NCBI GenBank assembly: GCA_016858145.1
Contig: JAEHOE010000083.1
Span: forward strand, 186,001-250,000
Direction: 5' to 3'
Source of the DNA: Edaphochlamys debaryana
Taxonomy: Eukaryota > Chlorophyta > Chlorophyceae > Chlamydomonadales
DNA: 64,000 nt
Shown here piece by piece: positions 12,101 through 25,900 of this stretch. The position numbers and the translations under genes are program-made. The notes beneath the pieces are model-generated. The model saw nothing but the letters and a program-made list of their open reading frames with translations, did no database searches and had not been told where the DNA came from. The number at the start of each line of letters is the position of its first letter. Within the stretch, counting starts at the first letter, position 1.

Positions 12101-15100
12101 CAGACCAGGAGACCCACGGGGTGCAGATGCGGTGGAAGGAGGTCCTGCCGTACCTGGTAAGCCCTGCAGACCTTGCAGCCTTGCCAAGTGACAAAGGCTT
12201 AGCGGTGCTGTCTCCCTAATCACCCATGCCGAGCCCAACCGCCGGTAGCAGCAGCCCACCGACGAATGCATCCTAACCTTCCCCCGCAATCCCTTGTGCC
12301 CTGCCTGTGAATCCCATCTTCCTGCTGTTGCCCCCTCCCTCTCCTTGCCCCCTCCCCTCCCCTCCCCTCTCCTCCCCCTCCCCCCCTCCGCCCAGTACAC
12401 GGTGGACCTGGGCGTCCAGGCCCCCGCGGGCTCCGCGCCCCCCTCCCCAGAGGCCGACCCCTACGGCGACGGCCTGGTCTGGGGCACCCTCTGCAATGTG
12501 GACGCGGGCGGCTTCGGCACCACGTACTCGGGGCTGTACACCGCCCTGGACACCATGTGCAACGTCATCACGGGGGGCGAGCGAACGCGTGGCCAGGTCG
12601 GGAAGGGCCCGGCCGCTACGTGCGGTCCGTGGTGCATCACGGTCTCAGGGCTTTCTGGGCGCTAAAGTTGGAGGGGTTGAAAGCCACCTTCCCGGTTCGG
12701 AGTTTGCATTCGTGTTACTGCCTCAGTCCTTGGGATGCCCCTTGCAAACCCAGTCCTCGCCCGACCGGTGCCTGCAGCTCACACCCATGTGGGACTACGA
12801 CCTGCCGCAAGACGTGTTTCCCGGCGTGCCGACAAGGTGCGAGGACAGGGTGGTGGGTGCAGCGGGGGGGACACCGATGCCGTCCTCACCCCACAACCTG
12901 CTGAGCAAGCGTTAACGGTACTATCAACAACCTCCTACCCCCTACGCCCAGGCACGAACGCAAGGACCAGCCGGCGGTGGTGTCGGTCCTGGACTGCAGC
13001 GCAGCGCTGGGCCCTGGCGGCGGCGCGGCGGCCTCCCTGGCCGCATGCGAGGCGGTGCTGGCCTCGCCGCTGCCCTGCCCCCAGACCAGCGACTGCCGCA
13101 CGTGGGGGCTGGCCAACAGCCTGCTGGCGTGCTGGGGTGAGCGCCAGGCGGCGGGGGGCTGCGGGGGCCACCTGAGCTGCAGCGGGAGGTCGTCGCGGGC
13201 GCAGAGAAAATGCAGTGCGGATGTGCGTGGAAGCGTGTTTGGCTGAGCATGACCTGGCTTATGTCTACCAGTAACCGCATCGCCCCTGCCATGCACCTGA
13301 CGCAGACTCTACGTACATCAAAGATGCCGACGTCCTCAAGGTCCGTCTGGCGCCCGACACGATTCGCGTGACCAACCTGACCGCTGCCGACCAACCGCCA
13401 ACGGTCGAAACGGTTGGCCGGCTGGAGGTGCTTCTGGACAATGCCCTGGAGCTGGGCTGGGGCAGCGTGTGCGCTGACGACTTCAACGACACGCTGGCAC
13501 AGGTGAGCCCGCCGAGGGCGGTGAGGGCGAGGATCACACTCCCACTGGCCTCAAGCAGTGCTTGTTCGCTGTACCCTGCATACCCCCGCTCTTGCTCCTA
13601 TCGCCAGCTACGCCTTGACCCGCCTTCTTTGAAACCTGCAAGCCCGCCCCCGCCCCTCGCCCCCAGGCCGCCTGCCGCGACCTGGGCCTGCCCTGGACCA
13701 ACGCCTCAGTGCTGCCCTCCAGCGCCCTGCCGCCATCCAGCCCCGCGCCGCCGCTGACGCTGTTTGACTTCAACTGCTACCCCCCGGGCTACACCGCGCC
13801 CGCCGACATGCCCGCGGAGTACTGGGGCTCGCCGCCCGACGCCGCCGGGCCTCCGCCCCTGTTCCCGCCCACGCCCCCGCCCCCATCCGCACCGGGGCCG
13901 CTGCTGTCTTTCATGCGTGACTGCCACATGGTGAGTCTACCCTGGAGGTAACGCAAGGGACGAAAGGCTGGTGCGCAGCTTGTACTGAGGGACGCGATGG
14001 GCGATATATAACCGGGCTTTTGAGGACGACGCGTTTGGCCTCCGGACCCTGACTGCAGGAGGACTACCGCAGCTGGGTGCGGTGTGACGACCGGCGGGGC
14101 GCCGTGGTGTCGTGCAGGGGAGAGGCAAGCCCGCCGCCGCCACCGCCACCGCCTCCAGCACCACCGACCTATGCCGGCTACGGCGGCCCCGTGTACGGCG
14201 GTCCCCCAGCCTACCCGCCGCCCCCGCCCCGTCCGCCGCGGCCCCCACGGCCCCGTGAGTCTCACGACACCCGGTCTCGCAACCCGTGTTTCCGTTGTAG
14301 GCCACAAGTCCCGGTGTGCAGTCCAGCACCCTTCCCCTTCACGCGTTGACCGCCCCCACTCGCCCCGCAGCCACTCGGCCGCCCGCGCCGCCCAAGCATC
14401 CGCAGCCGCCCAGCAAGCCGCCCGTGCCGCCCTCGCCGCGGCCGCCCCCGTCCAAGCCCGCTTCCATTCGGCTGCTGGGCGGCGGCGGCCTCAACGCCAC
14501 CGGCCCCTCGGGCGAGCGGCTGCAGGGCGGCGTGGTGCAGATTGAGTTTGCCAGCGGCGACTGGGGCGGCCTGTGCGTGCCCACCACAGCTTTCGGGCTG
14601 CAGTTCTCCGACCCCTCCGCCAGCTCTAGGGATGTTGCGAAGCTCATCTGCAGGTACGGTCGGGATACCGGTAGATATAGATTTGCGCAACGAGCAATCG
14701 AGGCCACGGTGCATCGCGCTTCTGCTTCACAGCAGCCTCCGTAGCCACCGCGCTAGCTCATAAGCCCTTCTTACCTGCTGTTCCACCAACACATACAGCC
14801 GTGTTCGCTCTCCGCAGGCAGCTGCAGCTCCCCTACCGCGCCGCCTACCTGGTCCACCCCAGCACCTTCCCCTCCATCCCCTGGGCCCGCATGCGAGCCT
14901 CGGGCTTTGCCCGCGACGGTTCCGACATGTGCGTGTCAGCATTCGCGCGGAGGCAGGTCACCGAGTGCCTGGGCATCTACGCTGCCTTCTCCCTGCGCCC
15001 ACCGGACTTTGAGCTGTTGCCAGCATCAGCCGGCGGCGGGTCATTGGCGGTTGCGGCGGTCAAGGAAGACACGTGCCAGGGTCAGGTGCCGTACCAGGGC

Positions 15101-18100
15101 GTCAGGGGGACGTACGTGCCCACGGCAGTTATGTGCACAGGTACGACCGGCACGGTTTATGCATGCTACTAAGGACCCATGTGTGCCCTCGCGTTTGACC
15201 CCCACCCTTTCGGCTAACCTCGATCCCAGACACCGGCCCAGCTCAGCCCCCGCCACCGTCCGCGCCCGCGGTGCCCGCCCCGCGGCCCCCCATGCCTGCG
15301 CCACTAAACCTCACCACTCGGCTGCTGGAGGTGCCGGGCGCGCCAGCGCCGGTTCTGCAGGTCTTCTTCAAGGGCGCGTGGGGCGGGTGAGTGCGGGCGC
15401 AAGGCTCAGGGTGACCGAGTGTAAGCAAGGAGGAGTGATGCAGGTGTATTGCAGCTAGCAAGATTGCCTGTACTGCACCGTACGGCACCGTAACGCTTGC
15501 ATTGCCTCCAATGTGCCCTCAGCGTGTGCGGAAGCTATCTGGACGTCACGATGGCTCAGGTGAGGGCCGAATGATGCTTTCGGGGTTTTGGGGACTCAAT
15601 GGTCGGCAGGAGATGCAGCTGTCTAGTTGTATCCTGTAGGCCTGTCTTGCGTGTTGACCTGATCCGGCTCCTGCCCTTCATGCCCAGTTCGCCTGCCGCG
15701 CCGCGGGGAGGCCGTACACCGGGACCTCCGTAGTCAAAGTCAACCGGGCCCAGCTGGGCCTGGACGGGCCCACGTGGCTGGTGATTGCCCGCAACTGCGT
15801 GTTGGGCCCCGAGGACGAGGGCGGCAAAGCCCTGCACTGCCAGCTCATAGGCGGGCCCGAGGTGAGGATGGGCGGAGTCAGAGCGAGCAGGGCGCCGGCA
15901 GGGTCTGGGCGGCTTGCCTGCGGGGTGTACTCCATGTTGCTCGTACTGAACACCACCCCGCCCCATGCCGCGCCTCCCTCAGGTGACGCCCTCACTTTTC
16001 TACGGCATGTACGGCACTGCACAAGAGCACGAGCTACTGACGCAATCCGAGCTGGAGTGCCTGGAGTCGGGCGATGTGGCTGTGGACGCCGCGGTGGTGT
16101 GCCAGGGTGCGTGCGAGGGGCACGTCAGCGGGCTTGGGGCTTTCTTTGGGGATTCTCTGGCCTCAAGCGCGTGGTGACGGCTCGTGTTGATGTCAAACCG
16201 TACTCTCATGATCCCATGCCGGCCCCTGCAGACGCCCAGCCTGATCCGCCCCCGGCCCAGCCCATCCCCCCGCCGCCTCTACCGGACGCCCCACCGCCCT
16301 ACCCCACCGCCAAGCAAAACGATCTGCAGCTCCGCGCCACGGAGCAGATGGACGGACCGGTGAGCGTGCTGCAGGCGTATGGCAATGACTCTTTGTCATG
16401 CTGGTGAGGGGGCTTGCCATGCATGCACACCTGGCACTGTCAAATCGCCGACTCTGACTTGGGCCCTTTACCGACCTTCACCGACCTACTGCAGGTCTTC
16501 TCATTGTACACGGTGGAGTTTGGAGTACCTTCCACCGTAAGGCGCCAGGGACTACGGAAGGCAGCGACGTTGAAATCCCACGGTCACATGCAGAGCACGA
16601 TGCCTGACGGCCTGGCAGCGTCTCTGACCCCGCGCCCCGGCCCGCCTGCTGCCTGCCTTCCCTCAGGACTCTGAGGTTGGCGACTCTGAAGTGACGTGGG
16701 GCACCCTGTGCGACCCGTCCACCCCCTACCTGGCCCTATCGGACGCCACCCTCAACACGCTCTGCAATCAGGCCACGGGCGGGGCTCGGCCGTACGGATG
16801 GTCCGTAGCCCTGCTGTACGACACCTACCCGAGCATGCCCAAGGTGCGAGCGGGGCTAAGGAGAGCCGGTTTGAAATGAAAAGGGGCCTATGACGACGGT
16901 CAGCGTCAAAGGGCTCTGCTTCATGCACAAGCGTGGTGGCAAGAGAACAGTCGCCATTTCCAGCCCTTTGCGTCCGTCTTACGCGGGTCCTTCCCGCCCC
17001 TCAGGTGCCGCCCGTGGAAGTCCGCGTGGCCCTGGCCCGGCCGGTGGTGTCTGGGCTCGAGTGCGCTGCGCCCGGGAACCCCACGGACCAGCGCTCCCTG
17101 CCCGACATCTCCCTCTGCCGGGCCTCCACCGACTTCCCCGAAGCCGCGCCGCCGCCCTGGAGTGACTTCGGGCCCTGGCCAGGTGTGCGCGGGCCTCGTT
17201 GCGGGGGGCTGCGTTCAAAGGCGTCCGTGGGTACGCAGGCCCTGGGTCTTGACCGCGCCCCTCTTCCCTCACACACACGTCCATCTCTAACCGCCTCCGT
17301 CTCTTTCGCTGCCTGCAGGCACCAGCCCAGGCATGGGTGACCCCAGCATCCAGATCTCGGCCGCCGGCCTGGCGCCCTCTGAGGCAAGCGCCGCAGCTCT
17401 TCCCGAGGACCGCCTCCAAGAGCCCGGCCCACGGGAGCTGGCGGACCTCAGACAACGGCTGGAGGCGGCCCTCGCAGGGGACCGCGGCCAGGAAAGCGCC
17501 GGCGCGGTTATCGAACGGGGCAGCGGCCAGGATGGAGGTGTGCTGGGCATGCTGCGCCAGCGTCTCGCGGCCAACAGAGCCCGCGGCGCTGCGGCCGCCG
17601 GTGTGGAGCCCAGGGAACAAGAGCGCCTCGCAGCTGACCAGATGGCGCGGCGAGCAGAGGCCGCCAAGGCTGAGGCCGAGGCTAAGGCCGAGGCGGAGGC
17701 CGAGGCGGAGGCCCGGGCCGCAGAGGCAAAGGCGCGGGCCGCAGCCGCGTCCATGGCAGCGCTGGCGCGAGAGGCGGCCACGATGCCTCTGCCCAGGGGC
17801 GTGTCGCGGGGGGAGGCGGTGCTGCTGCTGGAGGGCGCTGCATCAGGCGCCGCCAGGGCGGGTGCCGGGGCCGAGGGCTTCATGGCTCAGGCTGCAGAGC
17901 CCTTCTCTGGGCCTGAAACCAAGTCAGCGATCGTGTCGGGCTATACGGGCGCCTGCCGCTGGAACTCGCTGGCGAACTACGCTCTGACGTGCGCACGTGA
18001 GTTGCGGGTTTGCGGAAGCGGGCATCCTGTGATGCTTCAACCTCACTCCGGGGGACGCCGGTTCGAAAGGCCGCCAGAGGCGCGCTTTACCGCGTGTGGT

Positions 18101-18769
18101 CGTAAGTAGCTCCTCTAGGCACCCCTGCCAACCCCGCCACTTCTTCGCCTCCACCCCCCCAGCCTACAATTTTTATCTGGTGCCCCGCATCACGGCGCTG
18201 CGCCTGGCTGGGGGGCCGTCGCCCGCGCTGGGGCGACTCGAGGCGGTGCTGACCTTCCACCTGCAGCTGGGCTGGGGCCGCGTGTGCGGCACGGGCTTCA
18301 ACCAGAGCATGGCGCAGGTGCGGCTGCTATGGGGGCAGGGTGCTTGTGACAGTGGTTAGGGATAGAAACGCACGCAATTCAAGGGGAAGAAGTGCAACGC
18401 TGCGCCGAGGCGGTTGGCGCGAGTGGGGATCCCTGGGGTGGCAGCTGTTGTGACCCGTGCCCTTAGGACCCGCTCTCACCCCGACCCACTCCTCAGGCCG
18501 CTTGCCGGGACATGGGCCTGCCTTGGGCCGCCGCCGCCATCCTGTCTTCTGGGAGTTCCGAGGCTTCCAGCGTGACTCCGTCGGATCCCGCCATGCCGTA
18601 CACCTTGTACGACATGATGTGCGTGATGAACGACGCGCCGCCGGGGTATCGGCCCGTGGGCGCAGCACCGCCGCCGCTGTCGTTCCTTCGCGATTGCGAC
18701 GTCCGGGATCGGCGCAAGTGGTCTGACTGCGTCAGCCCCGCGGACGATGTGATACTGTCGTGTGCTTAA
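9186..18769 (+). CDS. Secreted multi-SRCR (scavenger-receptor cysteine-rich) protein with proline-rich linkers
   Basis: I model 28 phase-consistent exons totalling 5547 nt (1848 aa). The first is 9186-9309, exons 3-5 are 9831-10273, 10505-10640 and 10809-11044, exons 12-16 are 12952-13136, 13306-13502, 13667-13930, 14059-14254 and 14371-14653, exon 26 is 17319-17996, and the last are 18163-18317 and 18497-18769. Residues 1-23 form a signal peptide (MWLRTWAARLVALLILGGG). About eight SRCR-like units recur, each with a 'GRLEVL...WGxVC...MAQ' half and an 'ACRxxGLPW...C' half split by an intron after the Gln: about 190-320, 330-520, 565-720, 720-890, 970-1140, 1160-1305, 1350-1480 and 1710-1848. 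PPSPPP-type linkers separate them, as in hydroxyproline-rich algal wall proteins. An Ala/Glu-rich coiled-coil-like stretch lies near 1584-1634. No transmembrane helix is obvious. The role is unknown; cell-surface or matrix recognition is inference. The weakest junctions are exons 1-2. Confidence 0.75.
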
Positions 18770-19906
18770 AGCGGCCCCCAGGTGATATCCTGCTCAGGCA
18801 GGGCCGGGGCACAGTAGGGGCACCGGCAGTAGGTTCAGATTGCAGTTGTTACGAACGGTAGGCCAGCGAGCAGGAGCTTGTGTGGGGCGCGACAAATGCA
18901 AGGAATGAAGGCATGCACGCATGCATACTAGGTTATCCGGATACAGGGTTCACGTGCACGGTCATGCAGGGGGGTCCGCAGGCAGGAGTGCATCGGCAGG
19001 CAGAGCGCAGTTGATGGCAGGAGCAAGGCATCCGAGGTCACGAAGCAGTTGTTCAGGGCGGCTAGCATTGCAGGTATGCGCGTGCATTATGAGCAGCTTG
19101 GCTACGGAGTCTCTCACGGCTACGCATGAAGGAACCCTTGTGCATGTGGATGAGGGGGCGGGCCTGTCCCTGTGGGTCTGAGATATGAGGGGAAGAAGGG
19201 CGGACGAAGGAGCACTTTTGAGGGAGGGAGGCAGCATTGGTGGAGACTGGAAGGGCATGTTGATACTTGCAGGTTAAACAGTACTAGTAGAGCTGATGAG
19301 CGCATAGGTTTGGAGCGGAGTTGTGGCAGTGGCCAGTGGATGGATTGGACGTCAGACCCCTTAACCCCTCCCCTTCCCTCCCTTCCCTCCCCTTCACCCT
19401 GCCTCCGAGGGCGTGTGGCGTCGGTCCACCCGCGTGAACGGGGATCTGACCAGGAAGGGACTTCCCCGCTGCCCGCTCCCTCGCCCCCGGAGCCGGGAGG
19501 GAGCGGCGGGATGTGACGCCCGGCGGCGATGTGGCGGGCCTACCTGGGACGGACGGGGTCGGGGTGTGATGCCTTTTCAATGGTCTCGCTTGCGCTTCAG
19601 CAAAAGACATGCAGAGCACCCAGCGCACCCGTCACACCGAGCGTAGCCCGCCGTGGCCGGGAAGTAAAACGGAAGTTGCCCGTGCGGCCGTCAAAACCGT
19701 AAACCGCGTAACAACCAGAGGCCAGTTCGGACATGTCTGTTACATACTGCCTTCATAGCGCCCTTTGTCGCTGTGCCTTGGCTGGTCTTAGGGCCGTGTT
19801 CGCATACCTGTACGGCGCGACCCATTTGTCCGCGCGACGCGATACAAGCCCCCAGAGTCTGACGACTCCTTGTGCCCATAGTCCTGAACTCCACGAACTA
19901 GTAGCA
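18770..19906. other. Intergenic region between the multi-SRCR gene and copy A
   Basis: About 1.1 kb with no exon supported by splice sites and no recognised repeat. It should hold the 3' UTR of the SRCR gene and the promoter of copy A. Confidence 0.5.
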
Positions 19907-22900
19907 ATGCTGCTTAAACGCGATAAACACAGAAGAATTATGACGCCGAGCGCACACGCTGCCCTCCTGCTCATGGCCTCGCTGTGCTATGGAGTGTCAG
20001 TGGTAGCTGCGGCAAGTGCTGGTGAGGCTGGCGGGCTACGGAGACGCGTTACTTACCTCATCTCACTCGCTCAGTCCTAGGAGCGACCCCGTTTACAATC
20101 TATCTGCTAGCAGAGCGTGGGATGTCAGAGAGCTGTGCGCAAGTAGGGGTGAGGCGGAGCGACCCAGGCACCAACCCATGCTCATGGCGCGAACTGGCGA
20201 GCCCTTCCTTTGCGACCGCATGCGCAGCCATCGTGGCGTTGAAGAGCTGAATGCGACGGACGGCCCTGTCATAAACAACGCCGACCTGCCTACCCCAGCT
20301 CCTAGCCTCGTCGCCCCCCCCCCGTCGTCCCCACCCCCCCCGTCGTCCCCCCCGGCGCCCCTGGAGGCCCTCGGCTGCTTCCCCATCGATAGCACCAAGA
20401 AGAGCTCTCACGAAGCTTCATGCGGTTGCTGATCTTCTCATCATATGCACACGCGCACTAGCAACGTGTTTGCGTGGGTATGCCCATCCCACGAGGACAC
20501 TTCCCCCCGGCCGTTGCGGGTTCCTTCCTGCCCGCCGCCCTCCACATAACCCTGCGTAACTCTGAACCGGGACCAAGGCCTCACCACCTTCCCCCTACCT
20601 GTATGATCCCTTAGGCCCCATCGCTGTCTACGATATCAACATCTTCGCCGTCTGGGACAGCCCTGGCGGCAGCGGCGTCCTAAGCGCGCCGCAAACTTCC
20701 CCATGGAACTACCGCGCTTGGGGCGGGGCGTACAGCGGCAACAACCTCCCCGCCCTCACGAACTCGGAGCGCCTGTGGTGGCCCGGGTCCTCGGCGCCGC
20801 CTCACGCAACCACCTTCCACGTCTGCGCCTGGACCGGCAACGATACCAATGCCGATACGATTACTATGGACAAGAAGTTGCGCATGAACCTCACGCTCAC
20901 TGTCAAGCGCGGCGGGGAGGTGGGCGAGAGGCCGGGGGCGGCGGATGGGAGTGAGGGAAGAACGGCGAGTGGCCACTACTGCCGTGTCAGCGTTGAACGC
21001 GTGCCAGTTAGCAACCGCCCAGGGCTCAGCAGCGAGACCTAACGAAGGCTGAGAGCGGGTCTCACTGCGGGTCTGAGCTCGCCCCCCCCTTTGCCGTCGT
21101 GTGGTGTCGACAGGTGGTCAAGACCATGTCTCGCGCACGCTCTGGTGCAGACATAGCTCTGCAGATGAAGCAGCTGGACAAGAATGCCGAGGACCAGTGT
21201 GGCCCCGAGACCGCCGCGTACGTGGGCTCCTACTCCTACCGACCCGCCAACAAGCGCCCGGCTGAGGGCGCTCCCTGGCTGGAGCTGGAGCTCAGCTGGG
21301 AGGCGGGTGAGGCGCAGCGGGAATCCCTCTGCGTGACTTGTCGCAGCTCCCTGACGTGCCTGACCTCAGCTTGCCCCCTTCCACATAGAGCCCACGAATG
21401 GTCAGGTCCGCCTGGCCCAGACCGTGCGTGGCGCTGACGGACAGGCCTACGAGGTGGCCTCGGACCCGGGGCGGCTGCTGGTCTACCAGGACGGGGCGTG
21501 GGGGTCCGTGTGGTGAGTGGGGTCGACGTCTGGAAGGCGGATAGTCAGGGCACTGCGGCGGCAGCAGTTGGCGGAGAGGCCGCTTAAACTCTCTTCCCTT
21601 CACTCCGTTTCAACCCCTTACCCTTCCCCCGCGCGGCCTTCCATCCCCCCATGCAGTATCGATGGCTTCCCCGACCCCGCCCGGGTTTGCCGCCAGCTGG
21701 GGTACTTGGGCGACCGTGGTGAAGCCTTCAGCTATGGAGCTGACGCGGCGTCGCCCATTACCGTGGTGAGTGCACCCTTTAGTACATGGATGGACGATGG
21801 GGGGGACCTCGGCGCGTTGCTGGGATCCTGTGCTGGCGGCAAGGTGGTGGGCGCCTGCGGTTACACGGAGACTGCAGGCTTGGGAAGTCACAGCACAGGG
21901 TGAGCAGCGCCTCCCGAGAGGGGAAAAGACTGGACCCCAGCCCCACGGGATGGACTTCATGACCGCCCCCCTGCATTGTCACGGCTTGCACTTGAATACG
22001 TACGGCTAGGGCGCCGCGCCAGCGCTAGCATTCGTGTGGCCGCTTCTCCTGCCGGCGGCAGGGGGCCCACCCTCTACCTGCTCATCCTGCCCCGCGGCGG
22101 CAGCGCATGGGAGGCAGCGCATTCCCCCCCGCGCTTGCTCCGAGCACTGAGCCCGCCCGCCGCTGTGCTCACCCTTCCGCCCTCTCCCGGCTTGCCCCAA
22201 AGGATGGCGTCAAGTGTGGCAATGAAGCCTCTGACCTTCGCGACTGCGAGTTCACATTTACCAGCGCCCCCAGCTGTAAGCGGGGCTTGGGCTGTGTGCC
22301 GCCATACGGCTTGGCCAGGCAATGCGTGCACGCCATGCAAGTCCTTGCCTGCTTTGCCAAGGATTGGGCACTGCAGCCCTCCAACGATGATGCCACCCTG
22401 TCACCCACTCTCAATCTCTCCGCAACACGCGACAGGCACCCACATGGATGACACATGGATCACCTGCTCTGGCGCCTACCTGCGTGGGGACTACGATGGT
22501 ACCGGTACGTAGACCGGCAGACGCTTGGCCCGTTCATGTGCATGGGGCATCCCTTGCAGCCAAGAGCGGCTGACGAATTGCCCTCCTCCCCGCGTGTATC
22601 GTTCTCACTTCAGCTCCGCCATCGGATGGCACCGCGCCCCCTGATGAGAGCAATGCGCAGTACCCTCCCCCGGGCATCGAGCCCCCTGTGGCGCCGCAGC
22701 TGCCTCCCGCAGAGCCCGGTGAGCCACGCCTCCAGGGCCTTGGGCTTGTGGGCTTGGGTCAGGCCGAGAGCAGTCGCCAGTGTTTGCCCCCTCGCTCATG
22801 CCCCTCGCTCGCTCGCTGCGGCAGGTAACCCCACGCCACCGCCGGCCCCTCCCTCGCTGGAGGGATCCTGGACCCACTCGTGCAGCCTCGTGCTGACCCC

Positions 22901-25900
22901 CAAGGTCCAGACGCTGGCCTGCGAGGCCGCGAGCTTTGCCCATGGCAACATCACGGTTGCTATCGGCGGTGCGCTGGTGGGCCGCCTCCGCGTTGGGCCC
23001 GGCATCTCTGTGACCACCCGGGAGCCCGTACTACCGTACAAGCGGTACACGGACGAGAGCCTGACGATGGTTGCGGACGAGCTGGAGGCTTCCGCCGACG
23101 TTGGCGTTACGTTTGTTGGCGTGCCCCACCTGCGCCTGGTGGACTCCGTGGTGCGGGGCCTGCAGCTGAGCACCGGCGGGCCGCTGGTGCAGTGCCTGGA
23201 CTGCGCCTTCCTCACAATGGACAACGTCACGGTCCAGGACCTGAGGGTGAGAGGTTCAAGGTTCAAGGGCAGGGCAGGATACAGGTTTATTGGGCGCGCT
23301 GGACTTGGCGGGGAGGGATTGCCTGAAGTCATGCACTCCAGTCCAAGGCCGGGAGGGGTGCATCAACTCACCTCTTCCGCCCCACGTCGCAGGGCTATCC
23401 CCTCACCGAGAGCTACCCAATGAACTCTTGGTGGGTGGACGCCGCCTACAAGGGACTGACGGCCTTTGCGGTGAGTTGGTGGGGTCCGACTTCAGGAGTG
23501 CTAGTTGGTGGGGTCCCACTTCAGTGCATGACCCTTACCGGCGGCTGTCACTTACTATCGTATCGGCTCCCACCCCCCATGCATCTGGTGACAGGAGGAT
23601 GACTGGTGGGGCCGCAACGGGCCCATTCACATCACCCACGGTCCCATCCATGCCACCGGCCTCAAGGGCGCAGCCATCACAAACCTCAGGTGGCTAAAGG
23701 GATCTGTAACGCATAACGCCGGCCGGTTGCTCTCCCGAACTGTCTGGCTCAGCTGGCAGACCAGCCCCCTGATCGCACTGAGCTTGACCCGCGTACGTCT
23801 CGATCAACCGCTGTCTGCTGTTTCTCACCCTACCTGCAGCTGCGGTGGGATCGACCGTGCCAGTGGCTGGGGCTGCGTGCTGCTGCGCCTGAGCGAGACG
23901 CTGGGGTGGTACCCAGTGCGCATCGCCAACTCGACCTTTGCCAACGTCAACGTGCACTGGGGTGGAGGCTACGGCACCATGTCGGACGCCAGCGTGGAGG
24001 GCGGGCCCCTGGACACGGACAACTACTCGGCTATGCCGCTGGGCTTTGGAGCCGTGGTGGTGGACACGGGCAGGTGCGTGGGTGCTAACGCATGTGGCAG
24101 ATGAGGATGATGCTTCCCCTCATATCCTTTCCTGGTGCCCCTGCCGTATCCGTACTCGCTCAAACGCCCGGAACCTCGCTGAGTCCCTCTCCCCTTGCGT
24201 CCTCACGGGTTCCCGCTGCCCCCTCCCGACATACAGGCCCGGCGTGGCGGCAGTCATTGAGGTGTCGGACTCCTCATTCGTTGGCGTGTCGGGCGGCCTG
24301 GGCTACGGGCTCGCGCTGATCAACAATGCCATGCTGTCGCTGGACAACATCACACTGAATCGTGTGTCCTTTGACCACTGCTCTGCCAGCCTGTACGGCG
24401 GATTCGCAATCTACGTGCAGGGGTCGGTGCACTACGTCGTGGCCACCCAGAGCAGGTGCGTGCGTGCGTGGATCCAGGGCAGGGCCTCAGTCCTTGGTCG
24501 GATGGGGATGGGGACAATACATGCACATGGCTTTGGCCTGGCAACCCCCGATGGCCCAGCCAAGAGCTTCGCACCTGCGCCTGACTGCACCACGCCATGC
24601 CCCGGCATTCCCCTCTTGCATGCAGCTTCACCAATGGCTACGATGGTGTGCTGGCCGTGACTCGCCACGCGGAGCTAATCCGCATGTCCGACTGCGTGCT
24701 GGTGGGTGGGGAATATCTGGATCGGTTGTTGGGTGAGGTCCAGATGCCGGCCAAGGGTAGAGGTAGACTAGGTAGACGGGCTGGATGGGTTCGCGTCGCA
24801 ACCACGAGGGAGACTTGGGAGGAAGTCATCAAGTGCGCGGGCTGAGGAATGCAAGCTCGCTTAAGCGACCGCACTGGACCACCAGTATACGGTAGCTCGG
24901 CCCTCCCGGTGCGTGGACCACTCGCCAGCGATGTGATCAGTGTGACGGCCCGCCCGTTCCCGCGCGTGCAGGCGGACAACAGCTGCAGCAGCGAGCCGGC
25001 CCTGTTCCACCTGGGCAGCCTTAGTGAGCTGGAGCTGCACCGCTGCAGCGTCAGCCGCAACGGCGGGAGCTGCGGCGCTGCCACCATCCTGGTTGAGCAG
25101 TGAGTACAAGCGCAAGCCTGCTGCATCGAGGCAGCGGGACCCACGGCATCCGGGGCTTGCTTTGGGGTTGCCTGATTGGGGGTGGCGCCTTGGTGAGCCC
25201 TTGAGCGGACAGCGCCATTGCGCTGGTGTTTGCCGGGCGCCTTTCGCGCCCTACCTGCTGGCATGGCCCCTGAGGCCCTTTCTTACCACAAGGGCCGCGT
25301 TAACTGCCAGCCGTTGCCATGCCTTCGTCTGTCCACAGGCAGCTGCCGTACATGTTCCGCCGTACACCGGAACCAATGCGCAGCATCACCATTATCGACA
25401 GGTTGGATCTGGGGCGGGGCAGCTCGCAACCCGGGCAGGGCTTCACTGAGTTCTCTCGCTAGCCGGGGACGTCTTCGTGCAAGGTAGTGTCCATGGCTAC
25501 CATGGAGGAGATAGGAATCGGCGGGGAACTCGAGCCGACAAGACTACTTGCCGCCCTCCCGCTTCGTTCCCCTGCCCCCAGCAATGTGACAGGCAACCTT
25601 GACACCTTCTTCGCCTCTGACTGTGAGACCCTGGGGGCTGAGTGATCTGCTGGTAGCGTGCGCCACTAAGGTGTTGGCTTGGTACCCCTCGCAGCCGCTA
25701 GAGGTGCAGTAACCTTAGCCGTGGGCACGCTTCAAGGCTAGTGCCCAAGCCTGCACCCGTAAATACGACTGAACGAAGACCCGCGGCATGCGCTGACTGC
25801 TCCCCCTACCTCACCCCGTCACCCCGTCGTTCACCTCACGGGTGGCCCCATGCAGTGTTCGTCAATGACATCACTCTGCAGAACTCGGTGTTTAAGGACA

